Positions 22,705-32,462 of a stretch of DNA of 64,000 bases are shown one piece after another. The stretch's first letter is position 1. Each line of letters begins with the position of its first letter. Under the pieces are notes generated by a model, which was given only the letters and a program-made list of their open reading frames with translations, was not told the origin of the DNA and made no database searches. The DNA comes from an uncultured Clostridia bacterium (GTDB taxonomy: Bacteria > Bacillota > Clostridia > Christensenellales > CAAEEZ01), in NCBI GenBank assembly GCA_934365195.1, contig CAKRNA010000004.1, forward strand, positions 62,001 through 126,000, read 5' to 3'. A program made the translations under genes and the position numbers.

Positions 22705-25700
22705 ATGCCAAAAGATAATAGCATAAAGAAAGTTTTAGTTATAGGTAGCGGTCCTATCGTAATAGGACAAGCAGCAGAATTCGACTATGCAGGTACTCAA
22801 GCGTGCAGAGCGCTAAAAGAGAACGGAGTGGAGGTTGTACTTGTAAACTCTAACCCTGCAACCATTATGACCGATAAGGAAATGGCTGATAGAGTATATC
22901 TTGAGCCACTACGTCAAGACGTGCTTAAAAACATTATTGAAAAGGAAAAGCCTGATAGCATTTTGCCAACCCTTGGCGGACAAACAGGGCTAAACCTTGC
23001 CGTTGAATTATCCGAAAACGGATACTTGAAAAAGAAAGGAATAAGACTACTTGGTACGAAAGTAGAAACCATACAAAGAGCAGAAGACAGGGAAATGTTT
23101 AAAGATACTATGATTAGTATCAACGAGCCGGTTATCGAAAGCATTATAACCGACAACGTGTTCGAGGCTAAGCAATTCGCCGTTGAAACGGGCTTCCCTG
23201 TAATTATCCGTCCTGCGTACACCTTAGGCGGAACGGGTGGCGGATTTGCCGAGAATATGGACGAATTAGAGGAGATTGCATCGGCAGGTATTAAAGCAAG
23301 TAGGGTAAACCAAATACTTGTAGAAAAATCCGTTGCAGGCTGGAAAGAAGTTGAGTTCGAGGTTATGAGGGATAAATCGGGCAACGCTATTATCGTGTGT
23401 GATATGGAAAATATCGATCCGGTTGGTATCCACACGGGCGACAGCGTGGTAGTAGCGCCTTGCCAAACCTTGACCAAAGCGCAAAGCGACCTATTAAAGA
23501 GCGCATCGCTTAAAATTATCGGCGCACTAGGTATCGAGGGCGGCTGTAATATTCAATTCGCACTTAATCCAAAAGAGGGCAGCCTAGAGTACTATCTAAT
23601 CGAGGTAAACCCACGTGTAAGCAGGTCGTCGGCACTTGCTAGTAAAGCAACGGGCTATCCTATCGCAAGGGTGTCTTCGCTAATTGCAATCGGCTTTGAC
23701 CTTGACGAAATCTATTCAAAAGCAGGGGTTAACTTTGCGTCTAAGTCACCTAACGTAGACTACGTGGTATGCAAATTCCCAAGGTGGCCTTTTGATAAGT
23801 TTACCCAAGCAAATAAAACGCTAGGCACGAGAATGAAAGCAACCGGTGAGGTTATGAGCATCGGCAACAGCGTCGAAGAGGCGTTTATGAAGGCAGTTTG
23901 CTCGCTAGAACTTGGTATTTTCGGCACGAACCTACTTAAATATCAAAGCCTTTCTGACAACGAAATTATCGAATTACTAGGTCATAAAACCGACGAGAGA
24001 ATGTTTGTAGTTCTTCAAGCGCTTCATAGAGGAATTAGCGTAAAGAGAATACACAATATCACCAAAATCACGCCGTTCTTCTTAGAGAAATTCCTAAACG
24101 TTGTAAATATGGAAAAGGAATTAAAGCAAGCAAAATCTCTTGACGAAAAACTACTTAAAAAAGCAAAATTATTAGGACTAAACGATAGAGAAATCGCACT
24201 ACTTGTAAACTCTACCGAAAGCAAGGTAAGAGAGTTAAGAAAGCAAAAGGGCATCGTTCCTAATTACGGCATTATCGACCTAAGTTTTAAGGACGGAGTA
24301 ACCGGTACGCCGTACTTCTACTCAACCTACGCTAAGAAAGAAAAACACAACAATCCGTCGGATAACACCATCGTAGTACTTGGTAGCGGACCAATAAGAA
24401 TAGGTCAAGGCGTAGAGTTCGACTATTGCTCGGTACATTGCGTATGGGCATTAAAAAAGGCAGGATTTAATACCGTAATTATAAACAACAACCCTGAAAC
24501 CGTATCTACGGACTTCGACACGGCAGATAGGCTATACTTCGAGCCTCTTACCGTTGAAAACGTACTAAACGTGTTAGAAATCGAAAAACCAAAAGCAGTA
24601 GTAGTTCAATTCGGCGGACAAACCGCAATCAAACTTACCAAAGCGGTTAGTGATGCCGGCTATAACATCTTAGGTACACAATTAAAAGATATCGACGCTG
24701 CAGAGGATAGACAAGAATTCGACCAAGTGTTAAACGAATTAGGCTTGCTTCGTCCAAAGGGAGAAACGGTATTCACCACCGATAGCGCACTAGAAGTTGC
24801 TAATAGATTAGGCTACCCTGTACTTGTAAGACCAAGTTACGTATTAGGCGGACAAGGTATGGAGATTGCGTATAGCGATGCCGATATCAGCGAGTATATG
24901 GCAATAATTAACTCTGTTGAGCAAGAGCACCCGATCCTAATCGATAAGTACGTAACGGGTATGGAACTGGAAGTAGACGCTATTTGCGACGGCGAAAACG
25001 TGCTTATCCCCGGTATTATGGAGCACGTGGAGAGAGCGGGCGTTCACTCAGGCGACTCTATCAGCGTATATCCTACCTTGAACGTGTCGGGAGCAATGAC
25101 GGACAGAATTATCGACGTAACCAAAAAACTTGCTCTTGCAATGCACACCAAGGGACTTATCAATATTCAATACATTAACGCAAACGGACAACTTTACATT
25201 ATCGAGGTAAACCCTCGTTCAAGCAGAACCGTACCGTTTATTAGTAAGGTTACGGGCGTACCTATGGTACAACTAGCGGTAAGGGCGTCATTAGGCGAGA
25301 AACTTACCGATATGGGCTACGGCATAGGCTTGTATCCAAGGGCAGACGTGTACGCAGTTAAAGTTCCCGTATTTTCAAGCGAGAAATTACCGGACCTTGA
25401 AATATCCGCAAGCCCTGAAATGAAATCGACGGGCGAAGTACTAGGAATAGGCGAAACCTACCCTGAGGCACTATTAAAAGGTCTTGTTGCTAGCGGAATT
25501 AAACTACACAACGGTTGTGGCGTGGTAATATCCGTATCGGATAACTTCAAGGAAGAAATACTAGAAACCGCTAAGAAGTTTGACGAAATGGGCTACAAGA
25601 TTTTCGCAACGTACGGCACGGCTAAGTACTTGCTTGACCACGATATTTACACCATTGCCGTAAACAAGATTGTAGAAAAGAGAAACGGCGATATAGTTTA

Positions 25701-25917
25701 CCTTGCAAGAAAGGGCGTAATCGAACTAATCATCAACACTCCGACTAAGGGTAGACAATCTTCAAGAGACGGCTTCAAGATTAGAAGAACCGCAGTTGAA
25801 ATAGGCATTCCTTGTCTAACCAGCGTAGACACGGCAAGAGCACTTTGCGAGGCTCTAGAGTACAACAAAGATATTAAATGCACGAAGCCTATTGCATTAC
25901 AAGATTTGGAGAAATAG
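22705..25917 (+). CDS. carB: carbamoyl phosphate synthase large subunit
   Basis: Makes carbamoyl phosphate from bicarbonate, ammonia and two ATP. The 1070-residue protein shows the two homologous ATP-grasp halves, each opening with a GSGPIxIGQxxEFDY motif (residues about 12 and 560), and a C-terminal MGS-like allosteric domain (TYGTAKYL, NTPTKGRQSSRDG). Length matches the family. The partner glutaminase gene carA is not next to it or anywhere in the window, which is unusual for a pyr operon. AAAGGAG precedes the ATG. Confidence 0.96.
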   Translation: MPKDNSIKKVLVIGSGPIVIGQAAEFDYAGTQACRALKENGVEVVLVNSNPATIMTDKEMADRVYLEPLRQDVLKNIIEKEKPDSILPTLGGQTGLNLAVELSENGYLKKKGIRLLGTKVETIQRAEDREMFKDTMISINEPVIESIITDNVFEAKQFAVETGFPVIIRPAYTLGGTGGGFAENMDELEEIASAGIKASRVNQILVEKSVAGWKEVEFEVMRDKSGNAIIVCDMENIDPVGIHTGDSVVVAPCQTLTKAQSDLLKSASLKIIGALGIEGGCNIQFALNPKEGSLEYYLIEVNPRVSRSSALASKATGYPIARVSSLIAIGFDLDEIYSKAGVNFASKSPNVDYVVCKFPRWPFDKFTQANKTLGTRMKATGEVMSIGNSVEEAFMKAVCSLELGIFGTNLLKYQSLSDNEIIELLGHKTDERMFVVLQALHRGISVKRIHNITKITPFFLEKFLNVVNMEKELKQAKSLDEKLLKKAKLLGLNDREIALLVNSTESKVRELRKQKGIVPNYGIIDLSFKDGVTGTPYFYSTYAKKEKHNNPSDNTIVVLGSGPIRIGQGVEFDYCSVHCVWALKKAGFNTVIINNNPETVSTDFDTADRLYFEPLTVENVLNVLEIEKPKAVVVQFGGQTAIKLTKAVSDAGYNILGTQLKDIDAAEDRQEFDQVLNELGLLRPKGETVFTTDSALEVANRLGYPVLVRPSYVLGGQGMEIAYSDADISEYMAIINSVEQEHPILIDKYVTGMELEVDAICDGENVLIPGIMEHVERAGVHSGDSISVYPTLNVSGAMTDRIIDVTKKLALAMHTKGLINIQYINANGQLYIIEVNPRSSRTVPFISKVTGVPMVQLAVRASLGEKLTDMGYGIGLYPRADVYAVKVPVFSSEKLPDLEISASPEMKSTGEVLGIGETYPEALLKGLVASGIKLHNGCGVVISVSDNFKEEILETAKKFDEMGYKIFATYGTAKYLLDHDIYTIAVNKIVEKRNGDIVYLARKGVIELIINTPTKGRQSSRDGFKIRRTAVEIGIPCLTSVDTARALCEALEYNKDIKCTKPIALQDLEK

Positions 25918-26685
25918 ATGAAAGATTACAAAGTAAAAGTTTTGTCAAACGTGGCTTTAAATAGCAGCGTGTTTGAGATGAAACTACTTGTTGACGGAGA
26001 ATTTTCTGCAAGGTGTGGGCAATTTATCAACTTGTCCACTCCTAGCGATAAGCAACTGCTTCGCAGACCGTTTTGCGTTGCCGACTACGACGAAAGCAGC
26101 GTAACGGTGATTTACCAAGTAGTAGGCGAGGGAACAAGGCTGCTTTCCACCTTAACGAATGGCGCTGAGTTAAATGCACTTATCGGGCTGGGAAACGGCT
26201 TTGACCTAACTTGCTACAACAAGATTATGGTGATTGCAGGCGGTATGGGTACGGCAGTTTTCCCAAGCATTTTTAGAACTAATGAGGGCAAGGAAATATA
26301 CACGTTTATGGGGTTTAACTCTCAAAAACAAGTGATAAAGTACGATTTTATGCAAGAAAGGTCAAAGGAAACGCACGTTGCAACCGCTGACGGAAGTGTG
26401 GGCTACAAGGGTTTTGTAACCGACCTTGCTAAAAAAGAGTACGATAGAATAAAGCCTGACGTAATAGTAGCGTGCGGTCCTGAGCCTATGTTCAAAGCCT
26501 TGAAAAAGACCTTCGAGGGAGTAAGTTGCCCTGTATTTATATCGATGGAAAGGCGTATGGGCTGTGGAATAGGAGCGTGCCTTGTATGTAATTGCAAGGT
26601 GAAAATAGACGGCAAAGAGGACTACTTGCGTGCTTGTAAGGACGGCCCTGTATTCAATGCGTGGGAGGTGGATTTAGATGGCTAA
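25918..26685 (+). CDS. pyrK: dihydroorotate dehydrogenase electron-transfer subunit
   Basis: FAD and [2Fe-2S] subunit that links PyrD (type 1B) to NAD. The 255-residue protein has the FAD region LLRRPFCVAD, a nucleotide-binding GGMGTAVFPS and a C-terminal cluster site MGCGIGACLVCNC followed by a late Cys (RACKDGPVF). The ATG directly follows the carB stop codon, with GGAG inside carB. It overlaps pyrD by eight bases, in keeping with a stoichiometric complex. Confidence 0.93.
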   Translation: MKDYKVKVLSNVALNSSVFEMKLLVDGEFSARCGQFINLSTPSDKQLLRRPFCVADYDESSVTVIYQVVGEGTRLLSTLTNGAELNALIGLGNGFDLTCYNKIMVIAGGMGTAVFPSIFRTNEGKEIYTFMGFNSQKQVIKYDFMQERSKETHVATADGSVGYKGFVTDLAKKEYDRIKPDVIVACGPEPMFKALKKTFEGVSCPVFISMERRMGCGIGACLVCNCKVKIDGKEDYLRACKDGPVFNAWEVDLDG

Positions 26686-27586
26686 TTTAAAGGTGAATTT
26701 ACTAGGAAAAACGCTAAATAATCCTATTATCACGGCAAGCGGCACGTTCGGTTTTGGCAGAGAGTACAACGAGTTTTACGATATAGGTATTCTTGGCGGA
26801 GTGTGTACGAAAGGGCTTACGTTAAGCAAGAAACTTGGCAATAAGTCGCCTCGTATTATGGAGACTGCTAGCGGAATACTAAACAGCGTAGGGCTACAAA
26901 ACCCCGGGGTGAAAGCGTTTATTGAAAACGACCTAAACTTTTTAAAAGACACGGGCACTTGCGTTATAGCAAATATTGCAGGCAGCACCCTTGACGACTA
27001 CGTGGAAATGGCAAAAATTATAGACGAAACCACCGTGGATATGGTGGAAGTAAACATAAGTTGCCCAAACGTAAAAGATGGCGGAATGGCTTTTGGCGTT
27101 GATCCTAAAAGCGTGGAAAAGGTGACTTATGCAATAAGGAAAAACACGACTAAGCCCGTAATTATGAAACTTTCGCCAAACGTTGCAAATATTCAGGACA
27201 ATGCAAGGGCAGTCGAGGTAGCCGGTGGCGATGCGGTATCGCTAATAAACACCGTTGGCGGTATGGCTGTCGATTACAAAACCAGGCGTCCTATTCTAAA
27301 CAACGTGTTTGGCGGCTTGTCCGGTGAGTGCATAAAACCGATAGCGCTAAAAATGGTGTGGCAAACCTACAACGCAATCAAACTGCCGATTATAGGTATG
27401 GGCGGCATATCGAAGTACACCGACGTGTTAGAGTTTATGCTTTGCGGAGCGTCGGCTGTCGAGGTAGGCACGGCTAACTTTACAAACCCTATGGCAAGTT
27501 ACGACCTTGTAAAAGATTTGGAAAAATTTGTAAAAGAAAACGACGTGGACATAAACGACTACGTTGGTAAATTGATAGTAGACTAA
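26678..27586 (+). CDS. pyrD: dihydroorotate dehydrogenase, type 1B
   Basis: Oxidises dihydroorotate to orotate. The 302-residue FMN barrel protein has the type 1 active-site loop NISCPNVKDGG, whose Cys is the catalytic base, and TASGTFGFG at the start. GMGGISKY and the C-terminal phosphate-binding part (GASAVEVGTA) are present. Pairing with pyrK shows it is the NAD-linked 1B form, suited to an anaerobe. Confidence 0.95.
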   Translation: MANLKVNLLGKTLNNPIITASGTFGFGREYNEFYDIGILGGVCTKGLTLSKKLGNKSPRIMETASGILNSVGLQNPGVKAFIENDLNFLKDTGTCVIANIAGSTLDDYVEMAKIIDETTVDMVEVNISCPNVKDGGMAFGVDPKSVEKVTYAIRKNTTKPVIMKLSPNVANIQDNARAVEVAGGDAVSLINTVGGMAVDYKTRRPILNNVFGGLSGECIKPIALKMVWQTYNAIKLPIIGMGGISKYTDVLEFMLCGASAVEVGTANFTNPMASYDLVKDLEKFVKENDVDINDYVGKLIVD

Positions 27587-27616
27587 AAAATATAGATAGA
27601 ATTAAGGAGAAAAGAT

Positions 27617-28198
27617 ATGTTATCACAAGAAGAAATGTTGAAAATTTTTGAAAAAACCGGTGGAATTTTGAAAGGACACTTTATCCTTACCTCAGGAAGA
27701 CACAGCGATACTTATATGCAATGCGCAAAATTATTCGTAGATCCAAAGTCAAGCGAACTACTTTGCAAGAGCCTTGCTAAAAAACTAAGCGGCGAAAAAA
27801 TCGACCTAGTTATTTCCCCTGCAGTAGGCGGCATTTTAATGGGTTACGAAATGGCAAGACAACTTGGCGTAAACAATATCTTTGCAGAAAGAGAAAACGG
27901 CGCTATGACTTTAAGAAGAGGCTTTGCGCTTCCTGAAAACGCAAACGTTTTGGTTGTTGAGGACGTAGTTACCACAGGAGGTAGCGTAAAAGAGGTAATC
28001 GAACTTGTTAAGGAAAGAGGTTGCAACGTAACCGCTGTTGCAAGTATCGTAGACAGAAGCAACGGAAAAGTTGACTTTGGCGTAAAATTCGTAAACTTAA
28101 TTAGTATGGACGTGGTAAGTTACGATCCAAGCGAGTGCCCGATGTGTAAAGAGGGCAAAACCCCTGCAGTTAAACCGGGTAGCAGAGGACTTAAATAA
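27617..28198 (+). CDS. pyrE: orotate phosphoribosyltransferase
   Basis: Joins orotate and PRPP to give OMP. The 193-residue protein has the PRPP motif VLVVEDVVTTGGS at 111-123 and an early TSGRHSDTYMQ substrate loop. AAGGAG precedes the ATG. Last gene of the pyr operon, followed by a strong terminator. Confidence 0.95.
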   Translation: MLSQEEMLKIFEKTGGILKGHFILTSGRHSDTYMQCAKLFVDPKSSELLCKSLAKKLSGEKIDLVISPAVGGILMGYEMARQLGVNNIFAERENGAMTLRRGFALPENANVLVVEDVVTTGGSVKEVIELVKERGCNVTAVASIVDRSNGKVDFGVKFVNLISMDVVSYDPSECPMCKEGKTPAVKPGSRGLK

Positions 28199-28205
28199 CA
28201 AAACT

Positions 28206-28231
28206 AAAGGTGAGCAATCTCACCTTTTTTT
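28206..28231 (+). terminator. pyr operon terminator
   Basis: AAAGGTGAG (28206-28214) pairs with CTCACCTTT (28219-28227) around CAAT, followed by T residues. Confidence 0.92.
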
Positions 28232-28493
28232 ATAAGTAAGGCGGGAAAAATGCTAAATTTTTAGTTTGCTTAGTAGTAAAACTATTAGTTAAGCACGGAT
28301 ATAGCACAAAGAAAGCGGGTTTTTGGTTAAACTTAAACGTGACTTTATTAGAAAAGTAAATTAGCGCCATAAACTGTAAATACGTTGTTTATAAATAATA
28401 AATAATTAAATACGTATACTATATATGGTTTTGCTAAGTACGTATTGCCGTCTTATTAAATAAATTTGCTACTTAATTTTTTTGCAAAAATAA
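28232..28493. other. AT-rich intergenic stretch, no gene seen
   Basis: Nothing convincing was found on either strand between the pyr terminator and the next promoter. Confidence 0.55.
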
Positions 28494-28522
28494 TTGACAC
28501 CGCAACTAAGTAATGTTATTAT
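28494..28522 (+). promoter_or_regulatory. promoter of condensation-domain-like gene
   Basis: Perfect TTGACA (28494-28499), 17-base spacer, TATTAT (28517-28522). Confidence 0.75.
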
Positions 28523-28575
28523 GTATATAAACAGATTAGATACATAATCAAGTTTTATTAGAGAGAGGATATATT

Positions 28576-29841
28576 ATGGCAAAATGTTACAAGCCTGCGT
28601 TGTGGGATAAAATGCAAAATTGTTTCAAAGATTACAACGACCACATGATTCATTTTGTTATCAGATTCGACGGCAATTTGGACGAGGTGGCGCTATTTAA
28701 AGCGATAGACAAACTACTAATTACCTATCCTATTTTGCGCTGTAAATTTGTTGAAGGTGCTTTTAGGACTAGGTGGGAGGAGTTACCGTACGACGAAAGC
28801 GTGCTTGCCGTTATCGAGGACGAGGACGACGAGATTATCCAAAAATTCTTGTGTAGACCTATTGACGAATACAACGAAATTCAAGTTAGGTTTATGCTAC
28901 TTCGTCAAGGCAAAAAGGACACCTTGTGCATTCTTCTAAACCACATGGTTTGCGATGGAAACAGCAGCAAAGAAATGCTTAAAACTTTGTGTGGCTACTA
29001 CAATAGAATTACAGGGGGAGAGGAGTTTTCGGTTACTAATCGTATGGGCAACCGTAACTACGAAAAAATCTACGACTCTTTAACCTTAGAGGACGATATC
29101 AAGGCGAATACTCGTATAAATTACAGCGCAAACAACGAGGAAAAGCAAGGTTTTAGATTTTCCGACGACGAAAAGCACGACGAGGGCCGGCTGGTTACCG
29201 GCAAACTTAAACGTGACGATTTTTACAAACTAAAAGCGTACTGCAAAAACAACGGCTTTACTTTAAACGACACTATTATGGCGGCATTTATTAAAGCAAT
29301 GCACAAAGTAAGCGGAATAAACAAGCCGATTGACCTTGACTGCATAGTCGATTTGAGGCGTTTTTTGAAGGATAAGTCGCAAATAGGCTTTACAAACTGC
29401 GTGTCCACCACCCAACTTAACGTGGGTAACGTGAAGGACTTTGAACTTAGGGAGGTAATATCGCTAGTTCACGACAAAATGGAGGAGAGAAAACACGACC
29501 TTCCCGGGCTATCAGGTCTTTCACTTCTTAGGATAAACTTCGGGTTGTTCCCTCATAGGCTAAGCAGATATTTAATCAAAAAGAACTACCACAATCCGCT
29601 TGTTGCCGTGTCCAACATAGGCATCGTGCCTTACGAGGACGTCGATTTTTGCGGAGTAAAAACGGTGGATATGTTTATAACGGGCTCTATTAAGCGTAAT
29701 CCGTATATCCAACTTGCACTTACTACTTTTATGGACGAAATCACTTTTAGTATTGCATTGTACGGAACTAGCGAGGATTTTGAAAGAGCACAAGAAACGA
29801 TAGACGAACTAATAAATAGTTTGGTGCTATTGTGTGAATAA
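28576..29841 (+). CDS. stand-alone condensation-domain/acyltransferase-like protein
   Basis: A 421-residue cytoplasmic protein resembling free-standing condensation-type acyltransferases (related to NRPS C-domains and alcohol acetyltransferases). The active-site motif is NHMVCDGNS, matching HxxxDG, near residue 130. No carrier or adenylation domain is present here or nearby, so it is not part of an NRPS in this window. Such proteins acylate alcohols, lipids or sugars; the substrate here is unknown. AGAGAGG precedes the ATG. It is monocistronic, with a near-consensus promoter and a terminator. Confidence 0.7.
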   Translation: MAKCYKPALWDKMQNCFKDYNDHMIHFVIRFDGNLDEVALFKAIDKLLITYPILRCKFVEGAFRTRWEELPYDESVLAVIEDEDDEIIQKFLCRPIDEYNEIQVRFMLLRQGKKDTLCILLNHMVCDGNSSKEMLKTLCGYYNRITGGEEFSVTNRMGNRNYEKIYDSLTLEDDIKANTRINYSANNEEKQGFRFSDDEKHDEGRLVTGKLKRDDFYKLKAYCKNNGFTLNDTIMAAFIKAMHKVSGINKPIDLDCIVDLRRFLKDKSQIGFTNCVSTTQLNVGNVKDFELREVISLVHDKMEERKHDLPGLSGLSLLRINFGLFPHRLSRYLIKKNYHNPLVAVSNIGIVPYEDVDFCGVKTVDMFITGSIKRNPYIQLALTTFMDEITFSIALYGTSEDFERAQETIDELINSLVLLCE

Positions 29842-29886
29842 GCCCTTAATGAAAAAGTGAATATATATAGGGATTGAGATTTGGTT

Positions 29887-29909
29887 AAAGACGGTTTTTC
29901 CGTCTTTTT
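29887..29909 (+). terminator. terminator after condensation-domain-like gene
   Basis: AAAGACGG (29887-29894) pairs with CCGTCTTT (29900-29907) around five T residues, with T residues after. Confidence 0.85.
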
Positions 29910-30017
29910 CCTTTTATTTTTTAGTCGTTATTTTGATATGAATCCAAAAGTTTAGATAGAAAAGTAAAACTTTTGGGGAGCATTTCATTTGGGCTATTGT
30001 TTTGGCAATTTTATATA

Positions 30018-30042
30018 ATAAAAAAAGCCGTTTTATCGGCTT
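30018..30042 (-). terminator. terminator of MmcQ/YjbR-like gene
   Basis: AAGCCG (30025-30030) pairs with CGGCTT (30037-30042); on the minus strand the stem runs into a T run. Confidence 0.7.
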
Positions 30043-30080
30043 GGTTTAGGTTGTGTTTATCGGTTTTAGTTTGATTTTCC

Positions 30081-30752
30081 TTATTTTTTTGCGTAGTCAT
30101 AACTACTTTGTAAAAGTTTGAATAACTCGTTATCGCATATCGTGTCGTCTAGCATCACGGTTATCCACGATTTTTTGTTCATGTGGTATGCGTTAAAAAA
30201 GGTTTTGTTATCGATAATATCGGGTATAAGCAGAGGATTTACCTTCAAGTTTACTACTTCCACCTGTTTATCCGAGTTGATTTTTAGTTTGCAAGCAGGT
30301 AATTTCATCACGGTTGCGTACCACTTTTGGCTGTCTTTTCTTCTTAGTACTGCGTACTCGGGCGTTTTCTCCCACAGGTATTCCAAGTTATCGTTAAAGG
30401 TATCTTTTGCGTAACCGATTAGCCTGTTTGTTTGTGGCTTTTTAAACACGCAAAACTCAAAGCAATTATCCCTAATATTAGCAAGAATTTCCTCGTACTC
30501 GCTTTTTACCTTGCCAACGAAACTTCCCATTGCCGACGGCACAAGAAACAAGGTGTACAAGTCGCAGGTGTCTAGGTCAAGCACTTCGGTAGACACGTTA
30601 TCGCCCTTAACAAACACGCTAAGCAGCATACTGCCTGAGGCTATTTTTTTACGAAAAACGTATGCGTCGCCTTCCATAGTAAAGCCGTAAGGCACAAGGG
30701 TGGAGGCTATCACTCGTCTATTTTTAAATAAATCTTCTATTATCTTGTTCAT
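30081..30752 (-). CDS. MmcQ/YjbR-family protein
   Basis: A 223-residue cytoplasmic protein. The C-terminal half (YAVLRRKDSQKWYATVMK, and NKKSWITVMLDD near the end) matches the MmcQ/YjbR fold, a small alpha/beta family often called DNA-binding like, with unproven function. The N-terminal half is extra relative to the ~115-residue minimal family. The start at 30752 has GAGGT five bases upstream; an in-frame ATG four codons earlier is less well placed. It is monocistronic. Confidence 0.65.
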   Translation of the reverse strand: MNKIIEDLFKNRRVIASTLVPYGFTMEGDAYVFRKKIASGSMLLSVFVKGDNVSTEVLDLDTCDLYTLFLVPSAMGSFVGKVKSEYEEILANIRDNCFEFCVFKKPQTNRLIGYAKDTFNDNLEYLWEKTPEYAVLRRKDSQKWYATVMKLPACKLKINSDKQVEVVNLKVNPLLIPDIIDNKTFFNAYHMNKKSWITVMLDDTICDNELFKLLQSSYDYAKK

Positions 30753-30871
30753 AGCGTACCTCAAATTCGTAGGCTACTTTATATGGTAGTATTTACGATT
30801 TACTTAGCGCTTAATTACGCAAGGCATAAAGAAAAACGCTAGCGCAGTTAGTTTTGTTTTAGAAAAACGTA

Positions 30872-31747
30872 TTATATTTTCTCCCAAAACAAACGGTTAT
30901 TTTCGATATAAGCCCTCACTTTGCCTTCGCTTTCAAGGTGAGCAAGGTAGTTTTTAACGGTGGTGGTCACCACGAAAAACTGGCTGGTTTTTAGCGTGTA
31001 GCCAAACTTTGCGGCGTACTCGTACACAATGTCGTTAGTTTCGATAGGGCGGGTGATTACGGACAAAATATCGTCCATATTTTTTTGTACGGTCTGCTTG
31101 TTTAGGCTGATTAGCGGAGCAATATCCGTGGTTATTTCGGCATGCGACGGCACGTAATACTTTGCGTTTAGGCCTAGTACTTTGTCCATAGCGGCAAGGT
31201 ATTCCTTCACGCTAAGCAGGTAAGTAAGTGGAAACTTGTTTATGGTTTTTTCACTTATCACGCTGTCGGCAATAAACGCCACGTTGTCGCTGGTTTTAAC
31301 GCCTATCATTGCAATGCTATGCCCTTTTAGGTCGATTATCTCTAAGCCGTCAGGCAGGTTTTTAGGGGTGATTTCCACCGCTTTACAACTTTTTGCGTAC
31401 AGCATTTTGCCTTTTGCAATACTAGACGGAAGCCCTCCGTAAAGTAGAGCGGTATTAAGAACGGAAATATTCGCTATTGCCGTGTCCGGCTTCGTGCAAA
31501 GAACTTTTGAGTTGTACTTATCCACAAAATACCTACTAGAACCGATATGGTCTGCGTGTGCGTGGGTTATGATTATGTTTTTTACCTTAAAGCCTGCGTT
31601 TTGTAGTAGGCTATCGATAATCTCTGCGTTTTCGTCGTCAAGCCCGCTGTCAATCAGCGTTGCGTCGTTGCCGTTTACGTACACTCCCACGTTACAAAAT
31701 GCGCTGATATAATAGGTGTTTTTTCCAAGTTTTATTAGTTCGTACAT
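30872..31747 (-). CDS. metallo-beta-lactamase-fold hydrolase
   Basis: A 291-residue MBL-fold protein with the metal motif THAHADHIG near residues 60-68, a later GHSIAM and PSHAE (second and third metal-site His). The last 80 residues look like a winged-helix-type C-terminal domain, as in LACTB2-like or Rv-type MBL hydrolases. Substrate unknown; likely thioesters, phosphodiesters or nucleic acid. GAGGT precedes the ATG. It is divergent from the flavodoxin-fold gene, with both promoters between 31773 and 31838. Confidence 0.8.
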   Translation of the reverse strand: MYELIKLGKNTYYISAFCNVGVYVNGNDATLIDSGLDDENAEIIDSLLQNAGFKVKNIIITHAHADHIGSSRYFVDKYNSKVLCTKPDTAIANISVLNTALLYGGLPSSIAKGKMLYAKSCKAVEITPKNLPDGLEIIDLKGHSIAMIGVKTSDNVAFIADSVISEKTINKFPLTYLLSVKEYLAAMDKVLGLNAKYYVPSHAEITTDIAPLISLNKQTVQKNMDDILSVITRPIETNDIVYEYAAKFGYTLKTSQFFVVTTTVKNYLAHLESEGKVRAYIENNRLFWEKI

Positions 31748-31772
31748 TTTTTACCTCTTTTACCTTGCTACT

Positions 31773-31801
31773 ATTTTATACCAAAAGGCTGGAAAATACA
31801 A
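31773..31801 (-). promoter_or_regulatory. promoter of MBL-fold gene
   Basis: Minus strand TTGTAT (31801-31796), 17-base spacer, TAAAAT (31778-31773). Confidence 0.55.
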
Positions 31802-31809
31802 TTTATTTT

Positions 31810-31838
31810 TTGTTTTAGCGCTAAAATTATGCTATAAT
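31810..31838 (+). promoter_or_regulatory. promoter of flavodoxin-fold gene (leaderless)
   Basis: TTGTTT (31810-31815), 17-base spacer, TATAAT (31833-31838) with an upstream TGC extension. The expected transcript start coincides with the ATG at 31845, leaving no 5' leader. Confidence 0.6.
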
Positions 31839-31844
31839 TAGGCT

Positions 31845-32369
31845 ATGAAAACGTTACTTATTTTGTCAAGCCCGAGGAAAAACGGCAGTAATAGATATCT
31901 GTTTAATATCGCAAAAGACTATTTTAAAGACTGCGACGAACTACTTGTTTACGAAGGCGATTACAAGGGCTGTAAGGCTTGTGATTATTGTCAAACTCAT
32001 AATAGTTGCATAGTAGAGGACGACACCACTTTAACCTTAGAAAAGATACTTTCTTACGATAGGGTGGTAATGTTTTGCCCTGTGTATTTTTGCTCGTTTG
32101 ACAGCAAAACCAAAGCGCTAATTGATAGGTCGCAATACTTGTACGTGAACAACGATAAGATTAACGGCAAAATAGCGCTTGTCGTAACCCAAGGCGCAAA
32201 CAAGGAGGAAAACCACTCGTCAATGGACTACGCTATGAAGTTTTTTGGCAAAGCAGTAGGGAAGGAGTACGTAGGTTGTTTAGCGTTTACGGGGCTGGAT
32301 AAGGCGGGTGGCGTTGAAAATTTAAGCCCAAAAGACAGGCTAATCGAGTTTTTAAAAAGGCTATATTAA
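31845..32369 (+). CDS. flavodoxin-fold NAD(P)H-dependent FMN reductase-like protein
   Basis: A 174-residue protein of the NADPH-dependent FMN reductase/iron-sulfur flavoprotein-like group. It begins with the FMN phosphate loop SSPRKNGSN and has a Cys-rich GCKACDYCQTHNSC near residues 44-57. The motif CPVYFCSF is typical of these quinone/FMN reductases. The start is fixed by homology, yet no ribosome binding site is visible and the promoter lies so close that the mRNA should start at the ATG. Cytoplasmic; the physiological acceptor is unknown. Confidence 0.8.
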   Translation: MKTLLILSSPRKNGSNRYLFNIAKDYFKDCDELLVYEGDYKGCKACDYCQTHNSCIVEDDTTLTLEKILSYDRVVMFCPVYFCSFDSKTKALIDRSQYLYVNNDKINGKIALVVTQGANKEENHSSMDYAMKFFGKAVGKEYVGCLAFTGLDKAGGVENLSPKDRLIEFLKRLY

Positions 32370-32462
32370 GGTATATTTATTAGCAGGTTTTATACAAATT
32401 TTTTTATAATTACATAATTATGCATTTATGTATATTTAATTTCTTTATTTATCATTTTTTCA

